Source: Flavobacterium branchiicola
GTDB lineage: Bacteria; Bacteroidota; Bacteroidia; Flavobacteriales; Flavobacteriaceae
NCBI RefSeq assembly: GCF_018383905.1
Contig: NZ_JAGYWA010000003.1
Coordinates: 398,931-462,930, forward strand
Direction of reading: 5' to 3'
DNA length: 64,000 nt
Of the stretch, positions 29,352-38,347 are shown piece after piece; position 1 is the stretch's first letter; the number at the start of each line of letters is the position of its first letter. Both the position numbers and the translations under genes were made by a program. The notes below the pieces were generated by a model that was not told the DNA's origin, ran no database searches, and saw only the letters and a list, made by a program, of their open reading frames with translations.

Positions 29352-30272
29352 TTAATGTAGTTTATTTTTAAGCAGTAATATGTCTTTTTTCATTTCAGTA
29401 TTTTCTTTCTTCATATTTTCATTCTCCTTCTTCATTTCAATCATATACAAAGTCAATTCCTCAATTTTTCGCAAAAGTTTTGCATCCATTTCTCCCAGAT
29501 TGATTCCATTTTTTAAGACTTCCTTTTCACTTGGAATGTTTTCTAAATGGCCTTTTTCAGCAATATGCTTTTCCACTTCTTCAAGCTTTAACAGATTATA
29601 CTCCTTTTTAAAAACAAAATCAGACCAACCAGTCATATCTACTTTTACTTCTTTAGAATGGATTGTACCATTTACATCAAGTTTATTCGCAGGACTTACT
29701 GTACCAACTCCAACATTTCCAATGATATCAATGGTTAATGCAGGAAGTGCTGAAGATCCATTAAAACTTGTCTTAAAGGTATAGCCATGATAGGACGAGA
29801 AAATCATTTTATCTGCAAATGGAACATTAATTTTAGCAAAGTCACTTACAGCTCCAAAATATAAAATAGGATTGTCTCCTGTGGTATAGCTTCCAGATGC
29901 CCCAGTAATAAATAAATTCTCTTTCACCTTTGCATTTCCGTTTACAACTAATTTTGCATCAGGATTAAAAGTCCCAATACCAACATTACCCATATAGGGT
30001 TGCATTACTATTGGCTTACCTAATATATCATATATTAGAAGAGAATTTGCAACACCATAACTTCTTAAATAAGCATTGTTGGCATCAGAGCTTAATTCGC
30101 TGTAATAAGAAGAATTTCCCTCTCTAAACATGGCAGTACCAACAACATCCAATTTACTTATAGGATTTGCTGTTCCAATACCCACATTACCATTAGCAGG
30201 AAAAGGATAAGTATTTTGCGCAAAATTTATTTGTGAGGTAAATACAGTAATTAGTAAATAGATCTTTTTCAT
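29352..30272 (-). CDS. Secreted tail-fibre-like protein, paralogue 2
   Basis: The start at 30272 is chosen, giving MKKIYLLITVFTSQINFAQ as signal peptide. The frame is open nine codons further but would overlap the preceding gene. The signal peptide and first 40 residues are almost identical to paralogue 1; the middle differs; the C-terminal 100 residues are again shared. It contains several NVGIGTxNP repeats. The pattern of constant ends and variable middle suggests recombination or diversification between copies. Confidence 0.78.
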   Translation of the reverse strand: MKKIYLLITVFTSQINFAQNTYPFPANGNVGIGTANPISKLDVVGTAMFREGNSSYYSELSSDANNAYLRSYGVANSLLIYDILGKPIVMQPYMGNVGIGTFNPDAKLVVNGNAKVKENLFITGASGSYTTGDNPILYFGAVSDFAKINVPFADKMIFSSYHGYTFKTSFNGSSALPALTIDIIGNVGVGTVSPANKLDVNGTIHSKEVKVDMTGWSDFVFKKEYNLLKLEEVEKHIAEKGHLENIPSEKEVLKNGINLGEMDAKLLRKIEELTLYMIEMKKENENMKKENTEMKKDILLLKNKLH

Positions 30273-30276
30273 AATA

Positions 30277-31005
30277 TTATTTTGCTTCGATTTTTTCAAT
30301 TCTACTTTTCATATCTCTATTCTCTTTTTTTATTTCTGAATTTTCTTTCTTTATTTCGATTACATACAAAGTCAATTCCTCAATCTTTTGTAAAAGCTTT
30401 GCATTCATTTCTCCCAGATTAATTCCGTTTTCTAAAACCTCTTTTTCACTTGGAATGTTTTCTAAATGGCCTTTTTCCGTAATGTATTTTTCAATATGTT
30501 CCAATGTTGGCAAATTGTATTCTTTTTTAAAAACAAAATCTGACCAGCCTGTAATATCTACTTTTACTTCTTTGGAATGAATGGTTCCGTTCACGTCTAG
30601 TTTGTTTGTTGGATTTAAACTTCCAATACCTAAATTACCAGTAGGAGTCAAGGTTAATGCTGTAATTGTACTTACATTTGAACCATTCCAATATGATGTT
30701 TGAATTTTTAAACCTGAACCTACCTGCCCGTAATTGCTACCATTATTATCTATAATGGTTTTATAATATATATCATTCCAAAGTTGGTTCAATACTAAAC
30801 TTGCTCCATCACCTGTCCAAGTGGAACCAATTATATTTAAAACTGCTTGCCCTCCCGCATTTAAAGAGCTCTTTTTTACATCTAATAAACCAATAGGGTT
30901 ATTTGTTCCAATACCAACATTCCCACTTGCAGGGAAAGGATAAGTGTTTTGCGCAAAATTTATTTGTGAGGTAAATACAATAATCAGTAAATAAATCTTT
31001 TTCAT
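30277..31005 (-). CDS. Secreted tail-fibre-like protein, paralogue 1
   Basis: 243 residues from the ATG at 31005, the shortest copy and first in the transcription unit. Signal peptide and GNVGIGTNNPIGLLDV module are followed by a short variable part and the constant C-terminal domain with coiled coil (IEELTLYVIEIKKENSEIKK). It stops 4 bp before the start of paralogue 2. A promoter motif lies 40 bp upstream. Confidence 0.78.
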   Translation of the reverse strand: MKKIYLLIIVFTSQINFAQNTYPFPASGNVGIGTNNPIGLLDVKKSSLNAGGQAVLNIIGSTWTGDGASLVLNQLWNDIYYKTIIDNNGSNYGQVGSGLKIQTSYWNGSNVSTITALTLTPTGNLGIGSLNPTNKLDVNGTIHSKEVKVDITGWSDFVFKKEYNLPTLEHIEKYITEKGHLENIPSEKEVLENGINLGEMNAKLLQKIEELTLYVIEIKKENSEIKKENRDMKSRIEKIEAK

Positions 31006-31044
31006 AATATTATTTTGTTTCAATTACATGTTATTTTAATGTAG

Positions 31045-31052
31045 CAAACTTA
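31045..31052 (-). promoter_or_regulatory. Candidate promoter of the tail-fibre-like array
   Basis: Plus-strand CAAACTTA equals TAAGTTTG on the minus strand, an exact TAnnTTTG match 40 bp before the first gene of the array. Confidence 0.45.
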
Positions 31053-31184
31053 TAAAATTTAAATGTTAAAAAAATTTCTTTCCGGTGAACTAATAATTAT
31101 TACAAATAAAATCACCGAAACCAAATACTAACATTTATCATTTTTTTTTTAGATAATTTTAAGAACCCTTGCTTTTCAAATTAT

Positions 31185-31192
31185 TATATTTG
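31185..31192 (+). promoter_or_regulatory. Candidate promoter of the small gene before the RND operon
   Basis: TATATTTG matches TAnnTTTG exactly, 70 bp before the ATG at 31262. Confidence 0.4.
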
Positions 31193-31261
31193 GCACACTT
31201 AAAACAAGAATAAGTCCTGTCTTTTCTAAGAATAAAATACAAAATACCTACTGTGCTGTAA

Positions 31262-31621
31262 ATGAAACCGATCAAGTTCATATATATTATTTTACTATCG
31301 CTGCTTACTTTCTTTAGAGGCATCGAAACGTATCAGCAGCCGGTTTCTATTAGCAACTGCATCACCTTAGACAGTGTTGCAGCAGACGACACACTACTCC
31401 ATTCTTCTGATTTTTCTTCTTCCAAAAACCTGGAAGTTCATTACAAACTAAAGAAGAAAATAAAATGCAGAGCCACTACTTTAGAACAAAGTACCATAAA
31501 AGCTCCGTATTTCAGCAACTTAGTAAACTTCAAATTATATAAGAAGAGTTTAATCTATGGTATAGCTTCAATATACCAGGTGCAAAGGCATACCCATCTG
31601 CATTTGTACCAATTATTCTAG
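31262..31621 (+). CDS. Small exported or anchored protein of unknown function
   Basis: A 119-residue protein with an N-terminal hydrophobic segment (FIYIILLSLLTFF) that can act as signal or anchor. A Ser/Lys-rich middle follows. The tail IASIYQVQRHTHLHLYQLF has three His residues within five positions, which could bind metal. I do not recognise the family. It precedes the RND efflux operon in the same direction with a gap of 228 bp. Having a good promoter and a hydrophobic leader makes it a plausible gene, but coding evidence is moderate. Confidence 0.55.
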   Translation: MKPIKFIYIILLSLLTFFRGIETYQQPVSISNCITLDSVAADDTLLHSSDFSSSKNLEVHYKLKKKIKCRATTLEQSTIKAPYFSNLVNFKLYKKSLIYGIASIYQVQRHTHLHLYQLF

Positions 31622-31791
31622 ATTTCAGAATTTAGTTGTTTTTTATAGTGCCGAAAGTTTTCGGTGCAATTTGTCGTGCATTTATGGCATCTTACACAAA
31701 CTTCCGCAAGCATAAAAACATCTTTAAAGGCTTTCCAAAAAATGGAAATTCCTAAAATATTCCTATTTCATATATTTATTTTGCATCAAAA

Positions 31792-31815
31792 CTCCCTATA
31801 CTTTTTATAAGGGAG
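31792..31815 (+). promoter_or_regulatory. Leader hairpin before the RND operon
   Basis: CTCCCTATA and TATAAGGGAG form a short stem 35 bp before the adaptor start, just after a near-consensus TAnnTTTG motif (TTATTTTG). It may belong to the 5' leader of the efflux mRNA. Confidence 0.35.
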
Positions 31816-31849
31816 AGGATCTATTTATTCAAAAATTTAAAACCTAATC

Positions 31850-32941
31850 ATGAGTATTTATAAAAATTATTTTCTCTTATGCACGTTAGCTTTATTCGTT
31901 TTAGTCTCGTGTGGAGATAAATCCAAAAAGAATTCCACAAACATAAAAACAGTTCCTGTTTACAAAGTCACCTTAAAAGACACTATCGTTTCGAGCAAAT
32001 TTGTTGCCGATGTACACGCAAAAAACAATGTAGAAATTCATGTACGTATTCCTGGTTTATTGGATAAAGTATACGTAAGCGAAGGACAAAAAGTAAAAAA
32101 AGGGCAAATCCTTTTTAAAATAAGTGATGTTGAACTTCAGATTCAACTCCTAAAAGCGCAAGCCGTTTACAAAAGTTCAATGGCCGATTTAAGAATCGCA
32201 ACTGTCGAGCTTGAGCAAGCCCAAACCCTTTTCAATAAAAAGGTAATTGCAGATAAAGAACTAGAATTATCTAAGGCAAAATATGATGCCGCATCCGCGA
32301 AAGTGGCTCACGCTGTCGCAGAAAAAAAAGCGATAGACCAGCAAATTAGTTTCACCACAATCCGCGCGCCTTTTGACGGAACTGTCGACAGAATACCGTT
32401 TAAAGAAGGAAGTTTAATCGAAAACGGTTCATTGCTTACAACCGTTTCTCAGCTTGACGATGTCTACGCTTATTTCTCAATTCCGGAAAACACTTATTTC
32501 CAAATGATGGAAAATAAAAGTCTTGACAAACAAGGCGATATCGAATTGATATTACCAAACGGACAAGTTTACGGACAAAAGGGCGAACTACGAACTGCCG
32601 ATGGAGAAATTAACAGAGAAACCGGTTCGATTCAGTACAAAGCAAAATTTCACAATCCGCAAGGTTTTATCAAACACGGAACTTCTGGAAAACTAATTAT
32701 TTCAGAACCAAAAACCAATGCGATATTAATACCGCAAAAAGCTGTTTTTTCTATTCAGGACAAACAATATGTATTTGTGGTAAAAAAAGATGGAGTAGTT
32801 AAAATGACGAATGTTACAATTGAAACCACTCTTGATGATGTTTATATTCTAAATGAAGGTCTTAAAAGTGACGACCTGATTGTAGAAGAAGGAACACAAT
32901 CATTGAGAGACGGCGATAAAATCAACATCAAACAAATGTAG
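31850..32941 (+). CDS. RND efflux periplasmic adaptor (membrane fusion lipoprotein)
   Basis: A 363-residue AcrA/MexA-type adaptor. A lipoprotein signal (ALFVLVSCGDKSKK) is lipidated at Cys near 21. Then come a lipoyl domain (VHVRIPGLLDKVYVSEGQKVKKGQ, two halves), a helical hairpin (about 95-160), the return lipoyl part (TIRAPFDGTVDRIPFKEGSLI) and beta-barrel and membrane-proximal domains. It links the inner-membrane pump encoded 50 bp downstream to the outer-membrane channel. Substrate unknown. Confidence 0.92.
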   Translation: MSIYKNYFLLCTLALFVLVSCGDKSKKNSTNIKTVPVYKVTLKDTIVSSKFVADVHAKNNVEIHVRIPGLLDKVYVSEGQKVKKGQILFKISDVELQIQLLKAQAVYKSSMADLRIATVELEQAQTLFNKKVIADKELELSKAKYDAASAKVAHAVAEKKAIDQQISFTTIRAPFDGTVDRIPFKEGSLIENGSLLTTVSQLDDVYAYFSIPENTYFQMMENKSLDKQGDIELILPNGQVYGQKGELRTADGEINRETGSIQYKAKFHNPQGFIKHGTSGKLIISEPKTNAILIPQKAVFSIQDKQYVFVVKKDGVVKMTNVTIETTLDDVYILNEGLKSDDLIVEEGTQSLRDGDKINIKQM

Positions 32942-32991
32942 TTTATCGACCTGTAAAACAGTTATTTAATTATTTATCTAAAAAAAATAAA

Positions 32992-35900
32992 ATGATAGAG
33001 TTATTTATCAAAAGGAAAATATTGTCATTAATCATCTCGGTTATGATAGTCCTTTTGGGATTACTGGCTTTGTTTCAGCTTCCCATAACCCAATTCCCCG
33101 ATATTGTACCACCGTCTGTAACCGTTACAGCAAAATATACAGGAGCAAACGCAGAAGTTTCGGCCAATGCCGTCGCCCTTCCTTTAGAAAGAGCCATAAA
33201 CGGAGTTCCTGGAATGACGTATATGTCAACCGTAACTTCCAATGATGGATTAACTTTAATTCAGGTTTTCTTTGAAGTAGGAACCGATCCCGATCTGGCC
33301 GCCGTAAACGTGCAAAACAGGGTTACGACCATTCTGGATGAACTTCCCGAAGAGGTTATTCGTGCCGGAGTTACAACCGAAAAAGAGGTAAACAGTATGT
33401 TGATGTATTTGAACATTACAAGTACAGACAAAACTCAGGACGAGCAGTTTATCTTCAACTTTACCGATATTAATATCCTGCAGGAATTAAAACGTATTGA
33501 TGGTGTCGGACGTGCCGAAATCATGGGACAAAAAGAATATTCGATGCGTGTCTGGCTAGATCCGCAAAAGATGCTTTCATACAATATTTCGGCAAATGAA
33601 GTAATTAATTCACTTCAAAAACAAAACATTTCTGCCGCACCCGGTAAAGTGGGTGAAGGTTCAGGACAAATGAACAATCAATTACAGTATGTAATTAAAT
33701 ACGGTGGAAAATTCTTCGAACCAAGTCAATACGAAGAAATCGCTTTAAGAGCCAATGCCGATGGAACTATCTTAAGATTAAAAGACATTTCTAAAATCGA
33801 ATTTGGTGCGATGAGTTACGGAATGGTTTCTAAAACCGACGGAAAACCTTCGGCATCGATCATGCTAAAACAACGTCCGGGTTCAAACGCTTCGGAAGTA
33901 ATTGCAAGTGTAAAAGAAAAAATGACCGAATTAAAAGGCTCTTCTTTTCCTCCGGGAATGGAATTTAATATTGCTTATGACGTTTCCCGTTTTCTTGATG
34001 CATCTATTGATGAAGTTTTAAAAACCTTAATTGAAGCCTTTATTCTAGTAGCATTTGTCGTTTTTCTTTTCCTTCAGGATTGGAGATCGACTTTGATTCC
34101 CGTATTAGCCGTTCCGGTTGCACTTATCGGATCGTTTGCTTTTATGTCGATGATGGGATTCTCGATCAATTTATTAACGCTTTTCGCTTTAGTACTTTCG
34201 ATAGGAATTGTCGTCGATAACGCAATTGTCGTCGTCGAAGCCGTACACGTAAAAATCTCCGAAGAGCATATGGCGCCACTCGAAGCTACCATTAGCGCGA
34301 TGAAAGAAATTACCGGAGCCGTTATTGCAATTACCATTGTTATGTCTGCCGTATTTATTCCCGTTGCCTTTTTAAGTGGTCCGGTCGGAGTTTTCTACAG
34401 ACAATTCTCGCTAACAATGGCGATTAGTATTGTGATTTCGGGAATCAACGCTCTTACCCTTACTCCTGCCCTATGTGCTATTATGCTAAAGGCGCACGAT
34501 CCTAATAAAGAAAAAAAATCCCTATTAGATCGATTCTTCCTGAAATTTAATAATTGGTTTGATAGCATCACTTCAAAATATATTAAAGTACTTATCAAAT
34601 TTGCTGACCGTACTACCGTTACGGTTGGTTTATTGGTTTTATTTTGTTTATTAACCTGGGGATCAAGCAAGTTTTTAGCATCAGGATTTATTCCTACCGA
34701 AGATCAGGGAATGGTTTACGTGAGCGTAACAACTCCACAGGGCGCAACGGTCGAACGTACCGAAAAAGCTCTGGACGAAGTAACCAAAATTGCAAAACAA
34801 ATTAAAGGTGTCGACAACGTAACAACACTTGCTGGATACAGCATTGTAACCGAAATTGCAGGAGCATCTTACGGAATGGGAATGATTAACCTAAAAGACT
34901 GGAGTGATCGTGATATTTCTGTAGCCGAATTTATGGCAGAACTTACCGAAAAAACAAAAGGAATTTCTGATGCTCAAATCGAGATTTTTGCACCGCCAAC
35001 GGTTCCCGGTTTTGGTAATACGAGTGGTTTTGAACTTCGTTTGCTGGATAAATCCGGAGGAAGCATTGCCAACACCGATAAAGTTACCAAAGAGTTTCTT
35101 AAAGAATTAAATGCTTCGCCGGAGATTCAGAACTCATTTTCGAGTTTTGACGCCACTTTCCCGCAATATTTAATCCATATTGATTATGATCTTGCCGCTA
35201 AAAAAGGAATTTCTGTAGACAATGCCATGAGTACTTTACAGACCATGTTAGGTTCTTTTTATGCTACCAATTTTATTCGTTTTTCTCAAATGTATAAAGT
35301 AATGGTTCAGGCAAGTCCGCAGTTTCGTCAAAATCCGGAAAGTATTCTGGATATGTATTTAAAGAATGATAAAGGCGAAATGGTTCCGTTCTCCACTTTT
35401 GTTAAACTAGAAAGAGTTTACGGTCCGGAAGTCTTAACCCGTTACAATATGTATATGTCGGCTATGATTAATGGTGAACCTGCTGAAGGTTACAGTTCTG
35501 GAGAAGCTATTGCAGCAGTTGAAAAAATTGCAGCAGAAAAACTTCCAAGCCGTTTTGAATTAGAATGGTCAGGTATGACACGTGAAGAAATTCTTTCGGG
35601 TAACCAAACGATATACATTTTTGCCTTGTGTATACTATTTGTATACTTATTATTGGCGGCACAGTACGAAAGTTTATTACTACCGTTCCCCGTTTTATTA
35701 AGTCTTCCGGTTGGAGTTTTCGGTTCTTATCTGGCACTAATAATGGTTGGACTAGACAATAATATTTATGCCCAGGTCGCGCTCGTCATGCTGATTGGTC
35801 TACTCGCCAAAAATGCCATTCTGATTGTAGAATTTGCCATGGCACAAAATAAATTAGGCCAAGATATTACCGAAGCCGCAATTGAAGGCGCCAGACTTCG

Positions 35901-36108
35901 TTTCAGACCAATTTTGATGACCTCATTTGCTTTTATTTCAGGATTGATTCCGTTATGTATTGCTTCTGGTGCGGGTGCAATTGGTAACCGTTCGATTGGT
36001 ACCGCTGCTGCGGGCGGAATGTTAATTGGAACTGTGTTTGGTCTTGTGATTATCCCGGGGCTTTACATCTTGTTTGCGAAATTGGAAAAACGAATGAGTA
36101 AGTCTTAA
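32992..36108 (+). CDS. RND multidrug efflux pump, HAE1 family
   Basis: A proton-driven inner-membrane pump of 1038 residues with 12 helices and two large periplasmic loops. It matches AcrB/MexB through QLPITQFPDIVPPSVTV, the TM4 region GIVVDNAIVVVEAV, and GLLAKNAILIVEFA in TM10, where the relay Lys is present. In AcrB the TM4 pair is Asp-Asp; here the second is Asn, an unusual feature of the proton relay. The operon order adaptor-pump-channel is standard. Copy B of the dispersed inverted repeat overlaps its stop codon. Confidence 0.95.
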   Translation: MIELFIKRKILSLIISVMIVLLGLLALFQLPITQFPDIVPPSVTVTAKYTGANAEVSANAVALPLERAINGVPGMTYMSTVTSNDGLTLIQVFFEVGTDPDLAAVNVQNRVTTILDELPEEVIRAGVTTEKEVNSMLMYLNITSTDKTQDEQFIFNFTDINILQELKRIDGVGRAEIMGQKEYSMRVWLDPQKMLSYNISANEVINSLQKQNISAAPGKVGEGSGQMNNQLQYVIKYGGKFFEPSQYEEIALRANADGTILRLKDISKIEFGAMSYGMVSKTDGKPSASIMLKQRPGSNASEVIASVKEKMTELKGSSFPPGMEFNIAYDVSRFLDASIDEVLKTLIEAFILVAFVVFLFLQDWRSTLIPVLAVPVALIGSFAFMSMMGFSINLLTLFALVLSIGIVVDNAIVVVEAVHVKISEEHMAPLEATISAMKEITGAVIAITIVMSAVFIPVAFLSGPVGVFYRQFSLTMAISIVISGINALTLTPALCAIMLKAHDPNKEKKSLLDRFFLKFNNWFDSITSKYIKVLIKFADRTTVTVGLLVLFCLLTWGSSKFLASGFIPTEDQGMVYVSVTTPQGATVERTEKALDEVTKIAKQIKGVDNVTTLAGYSIVTEIAGASYGMGMINLKDWSDRDISVAEFMAELTEKTKGISDAQIEIFAPPTVPGFGNTSGFELRLLDKSGGSIANTDKVTKEFLKELNASPEIQNSFSSFDATFPQYLIHIDYDLAAKKGISVDNAMSTLQTMLGSFYATNFIRFSQMYKVMVQASPQFRQNPESILDMYLKNDKGEMVPFSTFVKLERVYGPEVLTRYNMYMSAMINGEPAEGYSSGEAIAAVEKIAAEKLPSRFELEWSGMTREEILSGNQTIYIFALCILFVYLLLAAQYESLLLPFPVLLSLPVGVFGSYLALIMVGLDNNIYAQVALVMLIGLLAKNAILIVEFAMAQNKLGQDITEAAIEGARLRFRPILMTSFAFISGLIPLCIASGAGAIGNRSIGTAAAGGMLIGTVFGLVIIPGLYILFAKLEKRMSKS

Positions 36109-36346
36109 TGTCAAATTTTTTAAACACATAGGAACATAGTCCCGAAGCTTCGGGATTGAAAGCGCGGAAAGGCGTTTCACTTATTTTAAACAAACATAGC
36201 TATACGATAACCACCAAAACTCAAAGTTGAAACTTTGGGCTATGTTCATACAGCTATGTGTTAGAAACTAGTTTCTTTGAATTCCCTTTTTGAGAATAAA
36301 AAAACTATGTCTCTATGTGTTAAAATAAAAATTTAGACAGCTTAGA
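36103..36346. repeat. Dispersed inverted-repeat element, copy B, with a nested insertion
   Basis: Inner ends TAAACACATAGGAACATAG (36121) and CTATGTGTTAAAA (ending 36325). Outer arms TCTTAATGTCAAATTT and AAATTTAGACAGCTTAGA pair. The stop codon of the pump gene lies in the left arm. Relative to other copies, about 53 bp are inserted in the centre of the palindrome ACATAGCTATGT, and the insert contains a REP-like stem CAAAGTTGAAACTTTG (36222-36237). A second palindrome, CCCGAAGCTTCGGG, sits in the left part. The whole fills the 256-bp gap between pump and channel genes. Confidence 0.8.
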
Positions 36347-36364
36347 ATAAAATAAATTAAAACA

Positions 36365-37849
36365 ATGAAAAACATATTAAATCAATATAAAAACACTGAT
36401 TTTATAAGGACAACGAAAAGTGCCGTTGTAATAACAGGTATTTTGCTTTTAACGGCTTGTTCTGCACCAAAAGTCAGTACTAAATTAGATGCAGCAAAGC
36501 TTCCGGAGAATTTTGATGCACAGAGAAAAGAAACGGTAAACAATGATTTTATTCCGCTTAAAACAGAAACCTTTTTTAAAGATCCAAAATTAGAAGAGTT
36601 ACTAAAAAAAGCGATAGCCAAAAATCCTGATTATTTAATCATGCAGGAAAGAATCCTGATTGCCAACTCGCATTTAAAAGTGGCAAAGCTGGCACTTCTT
36701 CCCTCTTTAGATTTTGTGGCTGATGCTTCGGGAACGCATTATGGAAAATACACCATGGATGGCGTTGGAAACTTTGACACCAATTTTTCTCAGAATATAA
36801 CAGACAAACAAAGAATCAACGAAAATGTCTCGCCAAACTTATTTTTAGGCGCAAAAGTTTCCTGGGAAGCTGATATTTGGGGAAAACTTAGTAATCGAAA
36901 AAAAGCAGCACAACAACGCTATTTTGCATCGCAACAAGGAATGCGTTTATTACAAACCCGACTTTTAAGCGATGTTGCCGATCTGTATTTTAAACTTGTT
37001 GCCTTAGACAAGCAAGCAACGATTTACGATAAAAACTTAAAAACGCAGGAAAAAGCCCTTGATATTGTTTCGGCTCAAAGATCTGTCGGAAAAGCTACAG
37101 AATTGGCTGTGCAGCAATTTAATGCACAAAACAATAATATTCATGCCGAAGCTTCAGAATTAAAATTGAGCATCGATCAGACCGAGAAAGCTTTACTAAC
37201 GCTTTTAGGAGAATACGGAGGAAAAATTGAAAGAAGTTCAGACTTTTTATCCGGACATCTGGAAGTCTTAAATCAGAAAATCAGTGTGGATTCTATCATT
37301 CACAAAAGACCTGATGTTTCTGAAGCTTACTTTGAATTATTAGCCAGTAACGCCGATGCAAAATCAGCTCGTGCTGCTTTTTTTCCAACGGTAAATTTGG
37401 GCGGATATGCCGGTTTTAATTCATTCTCATTCAACACCTTATTTGATGCCGGTTCTTTCGCCTGGCAATTACTGGGCGGTTTAACGGCTCCGGTTTTTAA
37501 TAAAGGACAAATCAAACAGGAATTTTATGTTTCAAACAGAAGACAGGAAATTTCCTTTCTTCAATATCAAAATACGGTGACCACGGCTTTTAACGAACTA
37601 AGCGCATTACTGCACAGAAATGAAGCTTTTGAAGATGTTTTGAAATATAAACTGAAAGAAATCGATCATCTCGAAATTGCAGTAAATGTTTCTAATGATT
37701 TGTATTTAAGCGGTTATGCCAATTATCTTGAAATTATTAATGCTCAAAAAAATAAACTGGAGGCCGAACTTGATTTTGCAGATATTCAATTGCGAAATGC
37801 AAATTCGCAAGTATTGTTATACAAAGCGTTAGGCGGAGGAATTAATTAG
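36365..37849 (+). CDS. RND outer-membrane channel lipoprotein (OprM/NodT family)
   Basis: A 494-residue TolC-superfamily channel. A lipoprotein signal (ITGILLLTACSAPK) precedes two OEP repeats (first LLKKAIAKNPDYLIMQERI, second from about residue 250). Family motifs include VSWEADIWGKLSNRKKAA, LLTRLLSDVADLYF-like and KRPDVSEAYFELLASNADAKSARAAFFPTV (split here as a description, not continuous). It completes the tripartite efflux system. Confidence 0.92.
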   Translation: MKNILNQYKNTDFIRTTKSAVVITGILLLTACSAPKVSTKLDAAKLPENFDAQRKETVNNDFIPLKTETFFKDPKLEELLKKAIAKNPDYLIMQERILIANSHLKVAKLALLPSLDFVADASGTHYGKYTMDGVGNFDTNFSQNITDKQRINENVSPNLFLGAKVSWEADIWGKLSNRKKAAQQRYFASQQGMRLLQTRLLSDVADLYFKLVALDKQATIYDKNLKTQEKALDIVSAQRSVGKATELAVQQFNAQNNNIHAEASELKLSIDQTEKALLTLLGEYGGKIERSSDFLSGHLEVLNQKISVDSIIHKRPDVSEAYFELLASNADAKSARAAFFPTVNLGGYAGFNSFSFNTLFDAGSFAWQLLGGLTAPVFNKGQIKQEFYVSNRRQEISFLQYQNTVTTAFNELSALLHRNEAFEDVLKYKLKEIDHLEIAVNVSNDLYLSGYANYLEIINAQKNKLEAELDFADIQLRNANSQVLLYKALGGGIN

Positions 37850-37881
37850 TGTTTATACCGGATAAAATTGGATTAAAATAT

Positions 37882-38178
37882 AACCCGTTGGGTGCAATTA
37901 TTTTTAACATATCATCTCGTCCGTCAAGGGATAGAAGCTTGCGAAAAGCGTTTCACTTAGAATAATACACATCCCGTTCCAACACCTCATGATCAGGATT
38001 ATGGTTTAAAGCTTTTTCTAGATAGTTTAAGAGTGCGATCCTAAATTAATATAGCCCAAGGTTTCAACCTTGGGTACACAAAGAGAGGCGATTATCGTTG
38101 CGTCCCCAAGGTTGAAACCTTGGGCTACGTTTTTATATGTTGAAGAAAATATTTTTAATTGCACCCAAAGGGTTAAAA
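37882..38178. repeat. Degenerate inverted-repeat element, copy F, holding two REP-like stems
   Basis: The 498-bp gap after the channel gene has no gene. Outer arms AACCCGTTGGGTGCAATT (37882) and AATTGCACCCAAAGGGTT (ending about 38174) are inverted repeats. Inside are the family motif GCGTTTCACTTAGAATAATA and then two oppositely oriented stems, CCCAAGGTTTCAACCTTGGG (38055-38074) and CCCAAGGTTGAAACCTTGGG (38105-38124). It appears to be a member of the A/B/D/E family eroded and invaded by a REP-like pair. Confidence 0.65.
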
Positions 38179-38249
38179 CATAAATAGCATTACTTGTTGG
38201 TCAAAAAATTACTTCTGTTTATAATAGCTCATCGCAGAGGTAATTTTCT

Positions 38250-38284
38250 ATCCCATTTCTATTTTGAAATGGGATTTTTTTTTT
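38250..38284 (+). terminator. Intrinsic terminator upstream of the Crp-type gene
   Basis: ATCCCATTTC and GAAATGGGAT form a perfect 10-bp stem with a 6-base loop followed by ten Ts. It would end transcripts coming from the efflux operon. Confidence 0.8.
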
Positions 38285-38347
38285 AAACTACTACGCATTT
38301 TACAGTTTAGTTTTTACCTTTATTCTAAATTACTAAAAACATCATCA

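Noticed and set aside
27144..31005. Tail-fibre-like array considered as prophage remnant
   Set aside because: Each protein has a bacterial signal peptide, and no other phage structural, integrase or lysis gene is nearby.
38055..38124. Pair of perfect stems considered as a CRISPR array
   Set aside because: Only two units, in opposite orientation, each palindromic; no spacers and no cas genes.
38264..38347. TTG start for the Crp-type gene
   Set aside because: The upstream codons lie in the terminator stem and T run; the ATG at 38348 gives the normal N-terminus.
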